Source of the DNA: JASLDZ01 sp038226305
GTDB taxonomy: Bacteria > Pseudomonadota > Alphaproteobacteria > Caulobacterales > Caulobacteraceae
Assembly (NCBI GenBank): GCA_038226305.1
Contig: JBBRQN010000007.1
Span: 62,001-126,000, forward strand
Direction of reading: 5' to 3'
DNA length: 64,000 nt
The position numbers and the translations under genes were made by a program. This document shows, piece by piece, positions 41,547 to 50,118 of this stretch. The notes beneath the pieces are model-generated. The model was given only the letters and a program-made list of their open reading frames with translations, searched no databases and was not told where the DNA came from. Positions within the stretch are counted from its first letter, which is position 1. The number at the start of each line of letters is the position of its first letter.

Positions 41547-42697
41547 TCCCGCATCCGCTCCAGCCAGTCGGCCGAGCGCATCTCTTCCAGGCGGGAGGCG
41601 GTGCGCTGGAACTCGAAGGCCCCGTCGCCTGAGGGATACAGGGCTTCGGGCTCGTCGTCCGCCAGCACCACGAGCTTGGCCTGCGCCTCGTAGAGGGCGT
41701 CGATCAGCGTCACGAAGCGCGCGGCCTCGTTGCGCCGGTCGGGGCTGAGGATCGGCACGCCCTCCAGGAACAGCGTGTGGAAGCGGGCGGCCACGGCCAG
41801 ATAGTCCTGCGCCCCCAGGGCCTGGCCGCACAGGCTGGCGAAGCTCGCCCGCAGGTGGCCGCCGACCACCCGCGGGAAGGTGGTGCGACGGCCCAGCACC
41901 TCCACCGTCCCCCCCGTCTCGGCCGCGTCGTCGGTGAGGGAGCGCCACAGGGCGTCGAACCCGGCCTGCGGCTCAGGGGCCAGGGGGGCGAACCACGTTC
42001 GGGTGCCGCGCAGGCGATCCAGCCGAAAGTCCTTCGGCCCGGCCACCCGCACGACCTCCAGCCGCTGCTCCAGCATGGCGATGAACGGCAGGACGAGCTG
42101 GCGGTTGATCCCGTTGCGGTAGAGCTCATCCGGGGCCCGGTTGGAGGTGGCGACCACCGTCACCCCCCTGGCGAACAGGGCCTCGAACAGGCGGCCGAGG
42201 ATCATGGCGTCGGCGATGTCGGTCACCTGCAGCTCGTCGAAGCACAGGAGGCGCGCCTGCTCGGCCAGCACGCCGGCGGTGGGGGCGATGGGGTCGTCGC
42301 CCCCCCTCTTTCCGTTTGGGGCGTGGCCGAAGCGATCCCGGCGCGCGGCGGTGTCGCCCTTGCGCCATTCGCCGATCAGGGCGTGCGCCTCGCCCATGAA
42401 CACGTGGAAGTGTACCCGGCGCTTGCGGGCGACGGGGGCCGAGTCGAAGAACAGGTCCATCAGCATGGACTTGCCGCGCCCCACCGGCCCGTAGAGGTAG
42501 ACGCCCCTGGGTGCCTCGCGCTTGCGGGATAGGAAGGGCAGGCTGAAACCGGGCTCGGCCTGGGCGTTCAGATCGCCTTCCAGGCGCGACAGGGCCTCCA
42601 CCGCGGCGGCCTGCGCCACGTCCGGCGCGATCTCCCCCTCAGCCAGTTTCGAGGCATAGGCGGTGCGGACGGAGACGGGGGAGGGCGGCACGCGCAC
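41543..42697 (-). CDS. zapE: Cell division protein ZapE (AFG1-like ATPase)
   Basis: A 384-residue AFG1/ZapE ATPase: Walker A YGPVGRGKSMLMDLFF, then RKRRVHFHVFMGEAH, Walker B LLCFDELQVTDIADAMIL and sensor-like VVATSNRAPDELYRNG. ZapE binds the FtsZ ring late in division in E. coli. The start is GTG at 42695-42697, and other GTGs lie just downstream. It ends in a 4-base CTAG overlap with the CitE-like gene. The protein has the usual length for the family. Confidence 0.92.
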   Translation of the reverse strand: MRVPPSPVSVRTAYASKLAEGEIAPDVAQAAAVEALSRLEGDLNAQAEPGFSLPFLSRKREAPRGVYLYGPVGRGKSMLMDLFFDSAPVARKRRVHFHVFMGEAHALIGEWRKGDTAARRDRFGHAPNGKRGGDDPIAPTAGVLAEQARLLCFDELQVTDIADAMILGRLFEALFARGVTVVATSNRAPDELYRNGINRQLVLPFIAMLEQRLEVVRVAGPKDFRLDRLRGTRTWFAPLAPEPQAGFDALWRSLTDDAAETGGTVEVLGRRTTFPRVVGGHLRASFASLCGQALGAQDYLAVAARFHTLFLEGVPILSPDRRNEAARFVTLIDALYEAQAKLVVLADDEPEALYPSGDGAFEFQRTASRLEEMRSADWLERMRD

Positions 42698-42829
42698 GGC
42701 TTAGCCCATCGCTCGCCTGGGATGAACGGTCGCAGGCCGCGTTGCTATGGCGCAATGCTGCGGCCACGGTTTTGGTTAACCTGAAGACGCCGAGCGGACA
42801 CCGCCGGTCATGCTCCAGGAACCGCCCCG

Positions 42830-43087
42830 ATGAAGCTCGCTATTCTCGCCTTCGCAGCCATGGCCCTCGCCGCGCCCGCCTTCGCCCAGGCCCCTGCCAT
42901 GACCCCCGCCATGCAGGCCGCCCGCCAGACCGTGATGACCCAGTGCGCCGGCGACATGAAGACCTACTGCGACGGCAAGACCGGCCGCGAGATGATGATG
43001 TGCATGCGCGAGAACGCCGACAAGGCGAGCGACGGCTGCAAGTCCGCCATGCAGTCGCTGATGGCCGCCCGTCAGGCTGGCGGCTGA
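42830..43087 (+). CDS. Small secreted cysteine-rich repeat protein
   Basis: An 85-residue protein. Residues 1-20 (MKLAILAFAAMALAAPAFAQ) are a clear Sec signal with an AFA-Q cleavage site. The mature part has four Cys in the order C-x7-C-x12-C-x12-C (QCAGDMKTYCDG, MMMCMREN, DGCKSAM), like one unit of the Cys-rich GLG1-type repeat that alphaproteobacteria often carry in the periplasm. Met is unusually frequent (MTPAMQ, MMMCM), which could hint at metal binding, but nothing else supports that. ATG 42830. The 132 bases upstream hold a GGTTAACC palindrome but no obvious promoter. Confidence 0.75.
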   Translation: MKLAILAFAAMALAAPAFAQAPAMTPAMQAARQTVMTQCAGDMKTYCDGKTGREMMMCMRENADKASDGCKSAMQSLMAARQAGG

Positions 43088-43131
43088 TCTGACGCATCGC
43101 CTGACCGCCCGCGAGGTTTAAACCTCGCGGG

Positions 43132-44130
43132 ATGGTCGACGACCGCTCTGCCCGTATTCCCCATCGCCGCGGGGCGATCCTCTCCGCAGCGGGCCTCGCC
43201 CTGTTCGCAGGCTCTGCGCGCGGCCAGGTGTTCACCTCGCCCTCCGCGACGCGGATCGTGCCCTCGGAACGGCCGCCCGCGCCCGCTGTGGAAGAGGATC
43301 CCTTCACCCTCCCGGCCTCTACCGACGGCAGCCAGCGGCTGACCGTGCCGGTGACCGTGAACGGTCGCGGGCCGTTCCCCTTCATCGTCGATACCGGCGC
43401 CGACCACAGCATCCTCTCGGCTGAACTGTCGGCCGCGCTCAAGCTGGAGCCTGGGCGCGACGTGCGGGTGCATTCGATCGCCGGGGTCAGCCGCGCCGCC
43501 ACGGCTAAGGTGGCCCGGCTGGAGGTGGGATCGCACGTCCTCACCGACGTGAGCCTGCCGCTCCTGAGCCGCTACGGCCTCGGCGCGCCGGGCCTCCTCG
43601 GGCTGGACGCCGTGGCTGACCAGCGCATCACGCTGGACTTCAAGCTTCAGCAGATGAGCGTGAGCCGCTCGCGCGGTGTGCCGTTCGACCCGGACGCGGT
43701 GATCGTGCGCGCCGCCGTGCGGCGCTCCGGCCAGCTTCTCCTGGTGGACTCCAGCGTGCACGACGAGCCGGTGTTCGTGATCCTGGACACGGGGGCCGAG
43801 GTCACCATCGGCAACTCCGCCCTGCGCGCCCTCGAAACCCGGCGGCGGATCCGTCGGCGGTTCGAGCCCAAGCTCGAGACGGTGCGGGTGATCAGCGTCA
43901 CCGGCGACACGCAGGACGGCCTCGTGGACCGCATCGGGGAAATCACCCTCGAGGGCGTCAAGCTGATGGGCGCCCCCGTGGCATGGAGCGATCTGCACGT
44001 CTTCGGCCGGTTCGGCGTGGCCGATCAGCCCGCGGTGCTCTTGGGCATGGACGTGCTGCGCGCCTTCCAGCGGGTCGAGATCGACTTCGGCCGTCGCGAG
44101 ATCGGCTTCGTGCTGCCCAAGGGGGCGTGA
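43132..44130 (+). CDS. Retropepsin-like aspartyl protease family protein, exported
   Basis: A 332-residue protein with two retropepsin half-domains in one chain. Each has the catalytic Asp triad start: IVDTGADHSIL (about residue 86) and ILDTGAEVTIGN (about 222), with hydrophobic-Gly partners GLLGLDAV and AVLLGMDVL. The N-terminus (RRGAILSAAGLALFAGSARG) is a signal peptide with a twin-Arg look. A fused, pseudo-dimeric form is typical of bacterial proteins of this family; substrates are unknown. ATG 43132, 44 bases after the small Cys-rich gene. It converges with pdeM, one base between stops. Confidence 0.85.
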   Translation: MVDDRSARIPHRRGAILSAAGLALFAGSARGQVFTSPSATRIVPSERPPAPAVEEDPFTLPASTDGSQRLTVPVTVNGRGPFPFIVDTGADHSILSAELSAALKLEPGRDVRVHSIAGVSRAATAKVARLEVGSHVLTDVSLPLLSRYGLGAPGLLGLDAVADQRITLDFKLQQMSVSRSRGVPFDPDAVIVRAAVRRSGQLLLVDSSVHDEPVFVILDTGAEVTIGNSALRALETRRRIRRRFEPKLETVRVISVTGDTQDGLVDRIGEITLEGVKLMGAPVAWSDLHVFGRFGVADQPAVLLGMDVLRAFQRVEIDFGRREIGFVLPKGA

Positions 44131-44131
44131 G

Positions 44132-44866
44132 CTAGTCCGGCCGCAGGCTCGACCACGGCAGGGCACGGACCTTGTCGTTGGAGAGGGCGGCGGCGATGGG
44201 CGGTCGCTCGAACAGGCCGCGAAACGCCGGGTCCAACGCGTTCAGCCCCCCCGCATAGGCTCCGAACGCGGGCAGGATCAGCCGCCGCCCGTCGGTGAGG
44301 AACGCCCGGCGCCGCACGCTGCGTCCGTGGCTCGAGACGCGCACGGCGGGGTGCAGGTGCCCCGCCACCTCGCCGGGAGACAGGCCAGCGCGGGGCTCGT
44401 GCACGAAGCGCAGGCCGCTCAGCGTCACCGCCTCCACCACCTCGCCCGGCAGCGTCTCGAGCGCGCTCTCGCCCTGGCGGACGTCGTGGTTGCCCTCGAC
44501 CCAGATGAGCGTGCGGCCCGTCGCCAGGGCCGCGATGCGGGCCGCGTCGTCGGGCGCGAGGCGGCGCACGGCGCGGGGGTCGTGGAAGCTGTCGCCCAGG
44601 AGGATCAGCGTCTTCACGGGCAGGCGATCGAGCTCCGCCTCCAGCGCATCGAGGGTGGAGCGGGTGTCGTAGGGGGGCAGAAGCGCGCCGAGGTGCGCCC
44701 GGGCCGACCCTTTCTCCAGATGCAGGTCGCCGGCGATCAGCGCGCCCTCGCCCTCCAGCCACAGGGCGCCCGAGCAGCGCAGGCCGCAGGTGGCGCGCGA
44801 AACTTCGACCCACAGGGTGCCGCAGGGGGTGCGTGACAGGGGAGTCTCCGCGGGGAGGGCGCTCAT
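44132..44866 (-). CDS. pdeM: Ligase-associated DNA damage response phosphoesterase PdeM
   Basis: A 244-residue calcineurin-like metallophosphoesterase with the motif order GDLHLEK, GDSFHD, GNHD and a later GHLHP. In the family these bind two metals. The gene overlaps the stop of the Lhr-type helicase by 4 bases (ATGA), which is the usual arrangement of the ligase-associated DNA repair set; the usual ATP-dependent ligase and exonuclease of that set are not in this window. Start ATG 44864-44866. A role as a DNA endonuclease or phosphodiesterase in repair is inferred from that association. Confidence 0.88.
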   Translation of the reverse strand: MSALPAETPLSRTPCGTLWVEVSRATCGLRCSGALWLEGEGALIAGDLHLEKGSARAHLGALLPPYDTRSTLDALEAELDRLPVKTLILLGDSFHDPRAVRRLAPDDAARIAALATGRTLIWVEGNHDVRQGESALETLPGEVVEAVTLSGLRFVHEPRAGLSPGEVAGHLHPAVRVSSHGRSVRRRAFLTDGRRLILPAFGAYAGGLNALDPAFRGLFERPPIAAALSNDKVRALPWSSLRPD

Positions 44867-47388
44867 TCGCCCACCGTATCCACCGCGCCGTCCATCCACA
44901 GCGCCTCCGCCACCAGGTCCGCCTCGTTCTCCGCCAGCACCATGTCTTCGGCCGAGCCTTTGACCCGTTCGCGGCCGATCTCCAGCATCACCGGCACGGC
45001 GAAGGGGGACACGCGGGGGAGGTCGATATGCCTGATTCGGCCACGAATGCGCTCCAGCATCAGCGCCAGCCGCTGCACGTCCAGGAGGCCCGCGGAGGCG
45101 TCGATGCGGGCGGTGCGCAGCATCAGGTGGTCGGGCTGGTGCTTCCTCAAGACGTCGTAGATCAGGTCCGTCGAGAAGGTGACCTGCCGGCCCGATTTCT
45201 CCACGCCGGGCATCCGCCGCTCGATCAGCCCGGCGATCTGGGCGCAGGCCTTGAAGGTGCGCTTCATCATGAAGCTCTCGTTCAGCCAGTCCTCCAGGTC
45301 GTCGCCCAGCATGTCCTGCGAGAACAGGGCGTCCAGATCGAGGTCGGCCATGGGGCGCATCGACCAGATGGAGAAGGCGTAGTCGTTGCACACGAACCCC
45401 AGCGGCCCGACGCCCAGCCGCTCCAGCCGCCGCGTCAGCAGCATCGCCAGGGTGTTGTGCGCCAGCCGCCCCTCGAACGGGTAGCCGACCATGTAGTGGC
45501 GCTTCCCCCGCGGGAAGGTCTCCAGCAGCATCTCCTTCGGCGACGGGATGGCGGAGCGGTCGCGCTGAAAGCCCAGCCACTCACATACGTCGGCGGGCAG
45601 CCGTCCCCAGTCCTGCTCATCGGCGATCATCCGGCGCACGCGGCTGGCGAGATAGGTGGAGAGCGGAAACTTCGACCCGCCCCAGGAGGGAATCTTGGGG
45701 TCTTTGTCCCGCGCCGGGGTGACGAAGGCGTCCAGCCCCTTGATACCGTCGAAGCGCCAAACCTCGCCGCCGAACAGGAAGGTGTCGCCGGGGGTTAGCT
45801 GCTCGAAATACCACTCCTCCGCCTCGCCCACCTTGCGACCGCCGACCGAGCGCTTGGCCCCGCCGACGCGGATGTTGATGGTGCCCGCCGCGGTGATGGC
45901 GCCGGTGTTCATGCGGTGGCGACGCGCGATGTCGGCAGTGCGCACCTTCCAGCGGCCGTCCGCGCCCTTCACGATGCGGCGGAACTTGTCGTAGCTCCTA
46001 AGGGCGTAGCCTCCGGTGGAGACGAAATCGACCACCTGCTCCCAGTCCTCCCACAGGAGGTCGCGATAGGCGCCGGCGCCGGTGACCTCATCATAGAGCT
46101 CCAGCGCGTCGAAGGGTTCGGAGCACGCGACGCCCATCACGTGCTGGGCGAGCGTATCGAGCGTGCCGGGGTGGGCGGGGTCGCCGTCCAGCGCGTTCTC
46201 CGCCACGGCTTCGCGTGCGGCGAAGCACTCCAGCACCTCGAAGCGGTTGGCGGGGACGAGGATGGCGCGGCTCGGCTCGTCCAGCCGGTGGTTGGCGCGG
46301 CCGATGCGCTGCACCATGCGCGACGACCCCTTGGGCGCCGAGAGCTGGATCACGAGGTCCACGTCGCCCCAGTCGATCCCAAGGTCGAGGGTGCTCGTGC
46401 AGATCACCGCCCGCAGGTCGCCCCGGCTCATGGCGGCCTCGACCTTCCTGCGCTGCTCGGCGGCGAGGGATCCGTGGTGCAGGGCGATGGGCAGGTTGTC
46501 GTCGTTGATCGCCCACAGGGCCTGAAAGGCGAACTCGGCCTGCCAGCGGGTGTTGACGAACACGAGGGCGGTCTTGGCGGTCTCGATCTGCTTCAAGACG
46601 TCGGGCATGGCGTGCTCGGCGTGGTGGCCGCTCCAAGGGATGCGACCGCCGGCGATCATCACGTCGACGATGGGCTCGGCACCCGCCTTGCCCTGCACCA
46701 GCGTCACGCGGTCCGGCGTGGAGGGCGACATCCAGTCCCGCAGCCGTTCCGGGTCGTCCACCGTGGCCGAGAGCCCCACCCGGCGCATCGTGGGGGCGAA
46801 GGCCTGCAGCCTCGCCAGCCCGAGGTTCAGGAGGTCACCGCGCTTGGAGGCGTGGAGCACGTGGATCTCGTCCAGGATCACGCACTTCAGGTCGGCGAAG
46901 TACTCGCGAGCCCCCTCCCAGGCGCAGAACAGGGCCAGCTGCTCAGGTGTGGTGAGGAGGATGTCGGGTGGCTGCAGCTTCTGGCGCTGGCGCTTGGCGG
47001 TGTTGGTGTCGCCCGACCGGCTCTCGATGGAGATCGGCAGGCGCATCTCCGCGACCGGAACCTCGAGGTTCCTCGCCACGTCCACCGCCAGGGCCTTTAG
47101 CGGTGAGATGTAGAGGGTGTGGACCCCCCGGCCGCGGGGATCGTTGGCGGGTGGGCGCATCGAAAGGTCGATCAGGCTGGGCAGGAACCCCGCCAGCGTC
47201 TTGCCGCCACCGGTGGGGGCGATGAGGAGGGCGTGCTCGCCCCGCCGACCCGCCTCGATCATCTCCAGCTGATGCGGGCGGATCGCCCAGCCCCGCCCCG
47301 CGAACCAGTCGGCGAAGCGAGGCGGTAGGGCGCCGGGGGGCGTGGTCGGAGCCTCTGCGTCGGGCTTGCGGCGGGGGCGGGCGGCCAT
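44863..47388 (-). CDS. Ligase-associated DEXH-box helicase (Lhr family)
   Basis: An 841-residue superfamily-2 helicase: Walker A APTGGGKTLAGF (57-68), motif II DEIH (173-176), motif III SATVDD, motif IV-V region VFVNTRWQAEFAFQ and CTSTLDLGIDWGDVDLVIQ, and motif VI QRIGRANHR. The Lhr-specific C-terminal part follows (GKRHYMVGYPFEGRLAHNTLAMLL). It translocates on DNA and acts in the ligase-associated repair set with PdeM, which is encoded immediately downstream with a 4-base overlap. ATG 47386-47388; the longer upstream frame is Pro/Arg-rich and not protein-like. Confidence 0.92.
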   Translation of the reverse strand: MAARPRRKPDAEAPTTPPGALPPRFADWFAGRGWAIRPHQLEMIEAGRRGEHALLIAPTGGGKTLAGFLPSLIDLSMRPPANDPRGRGVHTLYISPLKALAVDVARNLEVPVAEMRLPISIESRSGDTNTAKRQRQKLQPPDILLTTPEQLALFCAWEGAREYFADLKCVILDEIHVLHASKRGDLLNLGLARLQAFAPTMRRVGLSATVDDPERLRDWMSPSTPDRVTLVQGKAGAEPIVDVMIAGGRIPWSGHHAEHAMPDVLKQIETAKTALVFVNTRWQAEFAFQALWAINDDNLPIALHHGSLAAEQRRKVEAAMSRGDLRAVICTSTLDLGIDWGDVDLVIQLSAPKGSSRMVQRIGRANHRLDEPSRAILVPANRFEVLECFAAREAVAENALDGDPAHPGTLDTLAQHVMGVACSEPFDALELYDEVTGAGAYRDLLWEDWEQVVDFVSTGGYALRSYDKFRRIVKGADGRWKVRTADIARRHRMNTGAITAAGTINIRVGGAKRSVGGRKVGEAEEWYFEQLTPGDTFLFGGEVWRFDGIKGLDAFVTPARDKDPKIPSWGGSKFPLSTYLASRVRRMIADEQDWGRLPADVCEWLGFQRDRSAIPSPKEMLLETFPRGKRHYMVGYPFEGRLAHNTLAMLLTRRLERLGVGPLGFVCNDYAFSIWSMRPMADLDLDALFSQDMLGDDLEDWLNESFMMKRTFKACAQIAGLIERRMPGVEKSGRQVTFSTDLIYDVLRKHQPDHLMLRTARIDASAGLLDVQRLALMLERIRGRIRHIDLPRVSPFAVPVMLEIGRERVKGSAEDMVLAENEADLVAEALWMDGAVDTVGE

Positions 47389-47512
47389 TGCGGACCGTCT
47401 AGCACGTTCGCGTTCCGTTCGTAGAGGGCGTTGCCGCGCCGGGCCACCCGGTCCACGGTGAGGGGCCGGAGCCGCCTGCGATGTACGGGCGGACCGCGGG
47501 AGAGAGACGCCG

Positions 47513-48937
47513 ATGGTCGATGTGGCCGCCGATCCAGCCGCCGTGCCCGCAGGCGAACGCAAGGTCGGGCTGTCGCTCAGTGCCCGGTGCTGGGCGCTGC
47601 TGGAGGGGGGTCGCAACCCCTACGTCAACCTCGTCACCATCTACATCTTCGCCCCCTATTTCGCGGCCTCGGTGGTGGGAGACCCGGTGAAGGGGCAGGC
47701 GCTGATCGCGCAGATCGCGGTGGCCTATGGGCTGTTCGCGGCGGTCACGGCCCCGTTCATCGGAGCGGCGGTGGACCGGTTCGGGCCGAGGAAGCCGTGG
47801 CTGGCGCTCGCCACGGCGCTGAACGTGCCCCTGATCGCCTGCCTGTGGTTCGCCAAGCCGCACGGGGCAGGGCTGTCGGTGGCGGTGGTCTCCACGATCC
47901 TGGCCACCTGCGGCGTGCTCGTGGCATGGAGCCAGCTCCTGCAGAACGCCATGCTGACCTATGCGGCGACGCCCGCCGAGCGGCCCGCCGCCTCCGGCCT
48001 CGGGCTGGCGCTGGGCAATCTGATCTCGGTGGCGATGCTGGTCGCGGTGCTGTGGGCCTTCGCCTTGCCGGGCAAGATCGCCCTGCCGGGAGTGCCTTCC
48101 GCTCCGCTGTTCGGGCTGAACCCGGCCCTGAACGAGCCGGACCGGGTGGTGGCACCGATCACGGCGGTGTTCTACGGCCTCCTCGCCTTGCCGCTGTTCT
48201 TCTTCACCCGCGACGCGCCCCGCCGGAACAACGCGGTGGGCACATCCACCTCGACGCAGGATCTGATCGCCGCCCTGAAGGGCCTGCGCCAGAAGCGCGA
48301 CCTCGGGAAGTATCTGATCGCGCAGATGCTGTTCACCGACGGGCTGACGGCGATCCTGTTCTTCACGGGCGTCTACGCCGGGGGGGTGATGAAGTGGCAG
48401 GTGCTGCAGCTCCTGTCGTTCGCGCTCGTGCTGTCGATCCCGGCGGTGTTCGGCGGTTTCCTGTCGGGCTGGATGGACCGCTGGATCGGCACCAAGCGCA
48501 CCCTTCTGATCCAGCTCGCAGCCTGCGTGGTGACGCAGATTCTCCTTCTGGGTGTCGCGCCGGAGAGGATCTTCTACGTGATCCCTTGGGCCGCGGCCGA
48601 GCATGCGCCCCTGTGGGGCGGGCCGGTGTTCCGCACCGTGCCGGAGCTCGTCTACCTCGGCATCGGCATGGTCTCGGCCATCGCGGTGACGGGGGCCTAT
48701 GCCTCTAGCCGGATGATGCTGGTGCGGCTCGCGCCGGTGAAGCGCATCGGCGTCTACTTCGGCCTGTTCTCCCTGTCATCGACGGTGACCACGTGGCTCG
48801 GCTCGCTCCTGGTGGGGCTGGCGACGGCGGTGTTCGGCACCCAGCAGGCGGGGATGGTGCCGATCATGTTCCTGCTCGGCACGGGCGGGGCGATCCTGTG
48901 GTTCGTGACCGTGCCCCCGGCCCCGCCGGAGGACTGA
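47513..48937 (+). CDS. MFS transporter, UMF1/Atg22-like
   Basis: A 474-residue membrane protein with about 11-12 hydrophobic helices and an early A-motif-like loop AAVDRFGPRKPWL between helices 2 and 3. The repeat of that loop after the middle is SGWMDRWIGTKR. The overall pattern (YIFAPYFAASVVGD, QLLQNAMLTYAATPAERPAASGLGLALGNL, VYFGLFSLSSTVTTWLGSLL) fits the UMF1 group related to vacuolar amino-acid effluxer Atg22. Its substrate is not known. ATG 47513; a 124-base gap separates it from the divergent helicase gene. Confidence 0.85.
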   Translation: MVDVAADPAAVPAGERKVGLSLSARCWALLEGGRNPYVNLVTIYIFAPYFAASVVGDPVKGQALIAQIAVAYGLFAAVTAPFIGAAVDRFGPRKPWLALATALNVPLIACLWFAKPHGAGLSVAVVSTILATCGVLVAWSQLLQNAMLTYAATPAERPAASGLGLALGNLISVAMLVAVLWAFALPGKIALPGVPSAPLFGLNPALNEPDRVVAPITAVFYGLLALPLFFFTRDAPRRNNAVGTSTSTQDLIAALKGLRQKRDLGKYLIAQMLFTDGLTAILFFTGVYAGGVMKWQVLQLLSFALVLSIPAVFGGFLSGWMDRWIGTKRTLLIQLAACVVTQILLLGVAPERIFYVIPWAAAEHAPLWGGPVFRTVPELVYLGIGMVSAIAVTGAYASSRMMLVRLAPVKRIGVYFGLFSLSSTVTTWLGSLLVGLATAVFGTQQAGMVPIMFLLGTGGAILWFVTVPPAPPED

Positions 48938-48959
48938 CGATCGCCGACCCGCCGCCGCG

Positions 48960-49505
48960 TCAGCTGTGGGCGACGGTGCCGGTGCGCGGGACGAAGTAGC
49001 TCTTCAGTGAGAACGCCAGCCCGTTGGGCAACACGTATTTCACCGGCGATGTGTAGGTGTAGGTCGCTTCCGAGACGATCACGGTCTGCGAGGGGCCGCT
49101 CGTGATGCCGGTCGGCAGGGCATAGGTCGCGCCCACCGTGTTGGCGCTGATGTTGCGCGCGTCCGACCAGTCGACCTTGGGCACGGATGAGGCATTGGTG
49201 GTGACGCTCGTCACCCGCATGGTCAGGCTCGTCGTCGGCAGGGGCGACATGATCTGCTGCCCCGCATCGAAGATGTTGGACATGTCGCTGGAGCTGACCG
49301 ACGCGGTCTGCGCCGTCAGGTCGCCGATGGCCGCGGTGATGTGCTGGGTGCGGCGCTGGGCCACCAGCCCCTGGCCCAGCTCCGCGAGGCCGAAGAACAT
49401 CAGGATCATCACCGGAGCGATCATCCCGAACTCCAGCATGGAGACGCCGCGCTCGTCGCGCAGGAAGCGCGTCAGAAGCCGCCGGTCGGGGCGAGGGGGC
49501 CTCAT
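48960..49505 (-). CDS. TadE/TadF-like minor pilin protein
   Basis: A 181-residue protein with the TadE pattern: basic N-terminus, then ERGVSMLEFGMIAPVMILMFFGLAELGQGL, where a Glu five residues after the Gly follows the pseudopilin rule for CpaA-type processing. The rest is Thr/Ser-rich and periplasmic. It is encoded last in a leftward operon and overlaps the upstream TadE-like gene by 4 bases. Such proteins are minor pilins of Flp pili. ATG 49503-49505. Confidence 0.85.
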   Translation of the reverse strand: MRPPRPDRRLLTRFLRDERGVSMLEFGMIAPVMILMFFGLAELGQGLVAQRRTQHITAAIGDLTAQTASVSSSDMSNIFDAGQQIMSPLPTTSLTMRVTSVTTNASSVPKVDWSDARNISANTVGATYALPTGITSGPSQTVIVSEATYTYTSPVKYVLPNGLAFSLKSYFVPRTGTVAHS

Positions 49506-50068
49506 GTGGGGTAGGGCTCGTTACGGAAGGTGGTCGTGGCGATCACTACCGAAATCCCGCCGGGCAGGGTCTGCAGGCCGCCGTAGAGCACGGGCGTGAT
49601 CAGCTTCCACTGGAAGTAGGTGTGCAGGATCACGATGGAGTTCGGGCCGCCCATGTCGAACTTCAGGTTCGCCGGCGTCCAGGTGGTGCCCTGAACCGGG
49701 CTCGAGGGGTTGGCCGCGGCGAAGCTCGCCTTGGTCTCGGCGTCTACATACAGGCTCGTGTTACAGGTCGACTGCAGCCAGCCCATGTTGGCGCACACGG
49801 CGCTGACGAACATGGCCGAGGTGTAGGTGCCGCTGGACTGCGACTGGCCGGTGCGGATCTGGCGCGCGGCCTGCTGCGTCGCGTTGTCGAGAGTGATGCT
49901 GACGAGGTAGACCAGCGCCAGTTCGAAGATCGCGAAGATCATGAACATGAAGGGCGGGGCCACCAGCGCGAACTCCAGCGCGGTCGCGCCGCGGCTGTCC
50001 TTGGCGAACGTCGGCCTGGCCGCGCCCCGGGTGCGCCTCGCGCGCAGAAGTTTCAGGAAGAACGACAT
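49502..50068 (-). CDS. TadE-like minor pilin protein
   Basis: A 188-residue protein with a TadE-type start: SRGATALEFALVAPPFMFMIFAIFELALVYLV, preceded by a basic segment (LLRARRTRGAARP). Two Cys residues lie in the middle (SAVCANMGWLQSTCN), likely disulfide-bonded in the periplasm. It is second in the leftward operon, with a 4-base overlap to the next TadE-like gene and a hairpin 10 bases before its ATG (50066-50068). It should assemble with the Flp pilins through the CpaF/TadB/TadC machinery encoded downstream on the other strand. Confidence 0.87.
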   Translation of the reverse strand: MSFFLKLLRARRTRGAARPTFAKDSRGATALEFALVAPPFMFMIFAIFELALVYLVSITLDNATQQAARQIRTGQSQSSGTYTSAMFVSAVCANMGWLQSTCNTSLYVDAETKASFAAANPSSPVQGTTWTPANLKFDMGGPNSIVILHTYFQWKLITPVLYGGLQTLPGGISVVIATTTFRNEPYPT

Positions 50069-50078
50069 GGCCAGCGAA

Positions 50079-50100
50079 GCTTAGGTCAAGCCCCCTAAGC
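50079..50100 (-). other. Intercistronic hairpin before the first TadE-like gene
   Basis: GCTTAGG...CCTAAGC, a perfect 7-bp stem with an 8-base loop, fills most of the 50-bp gap between the secretin-N-domain gene and the TadE-like gene. It has no U-tract. It could adjust relative expression by attenuation, by RNA processing, or by shading the ribosome site. Confidence 0.5.
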
Positions 50101-50118
50101 CATCGTTCACGGGCAGGG

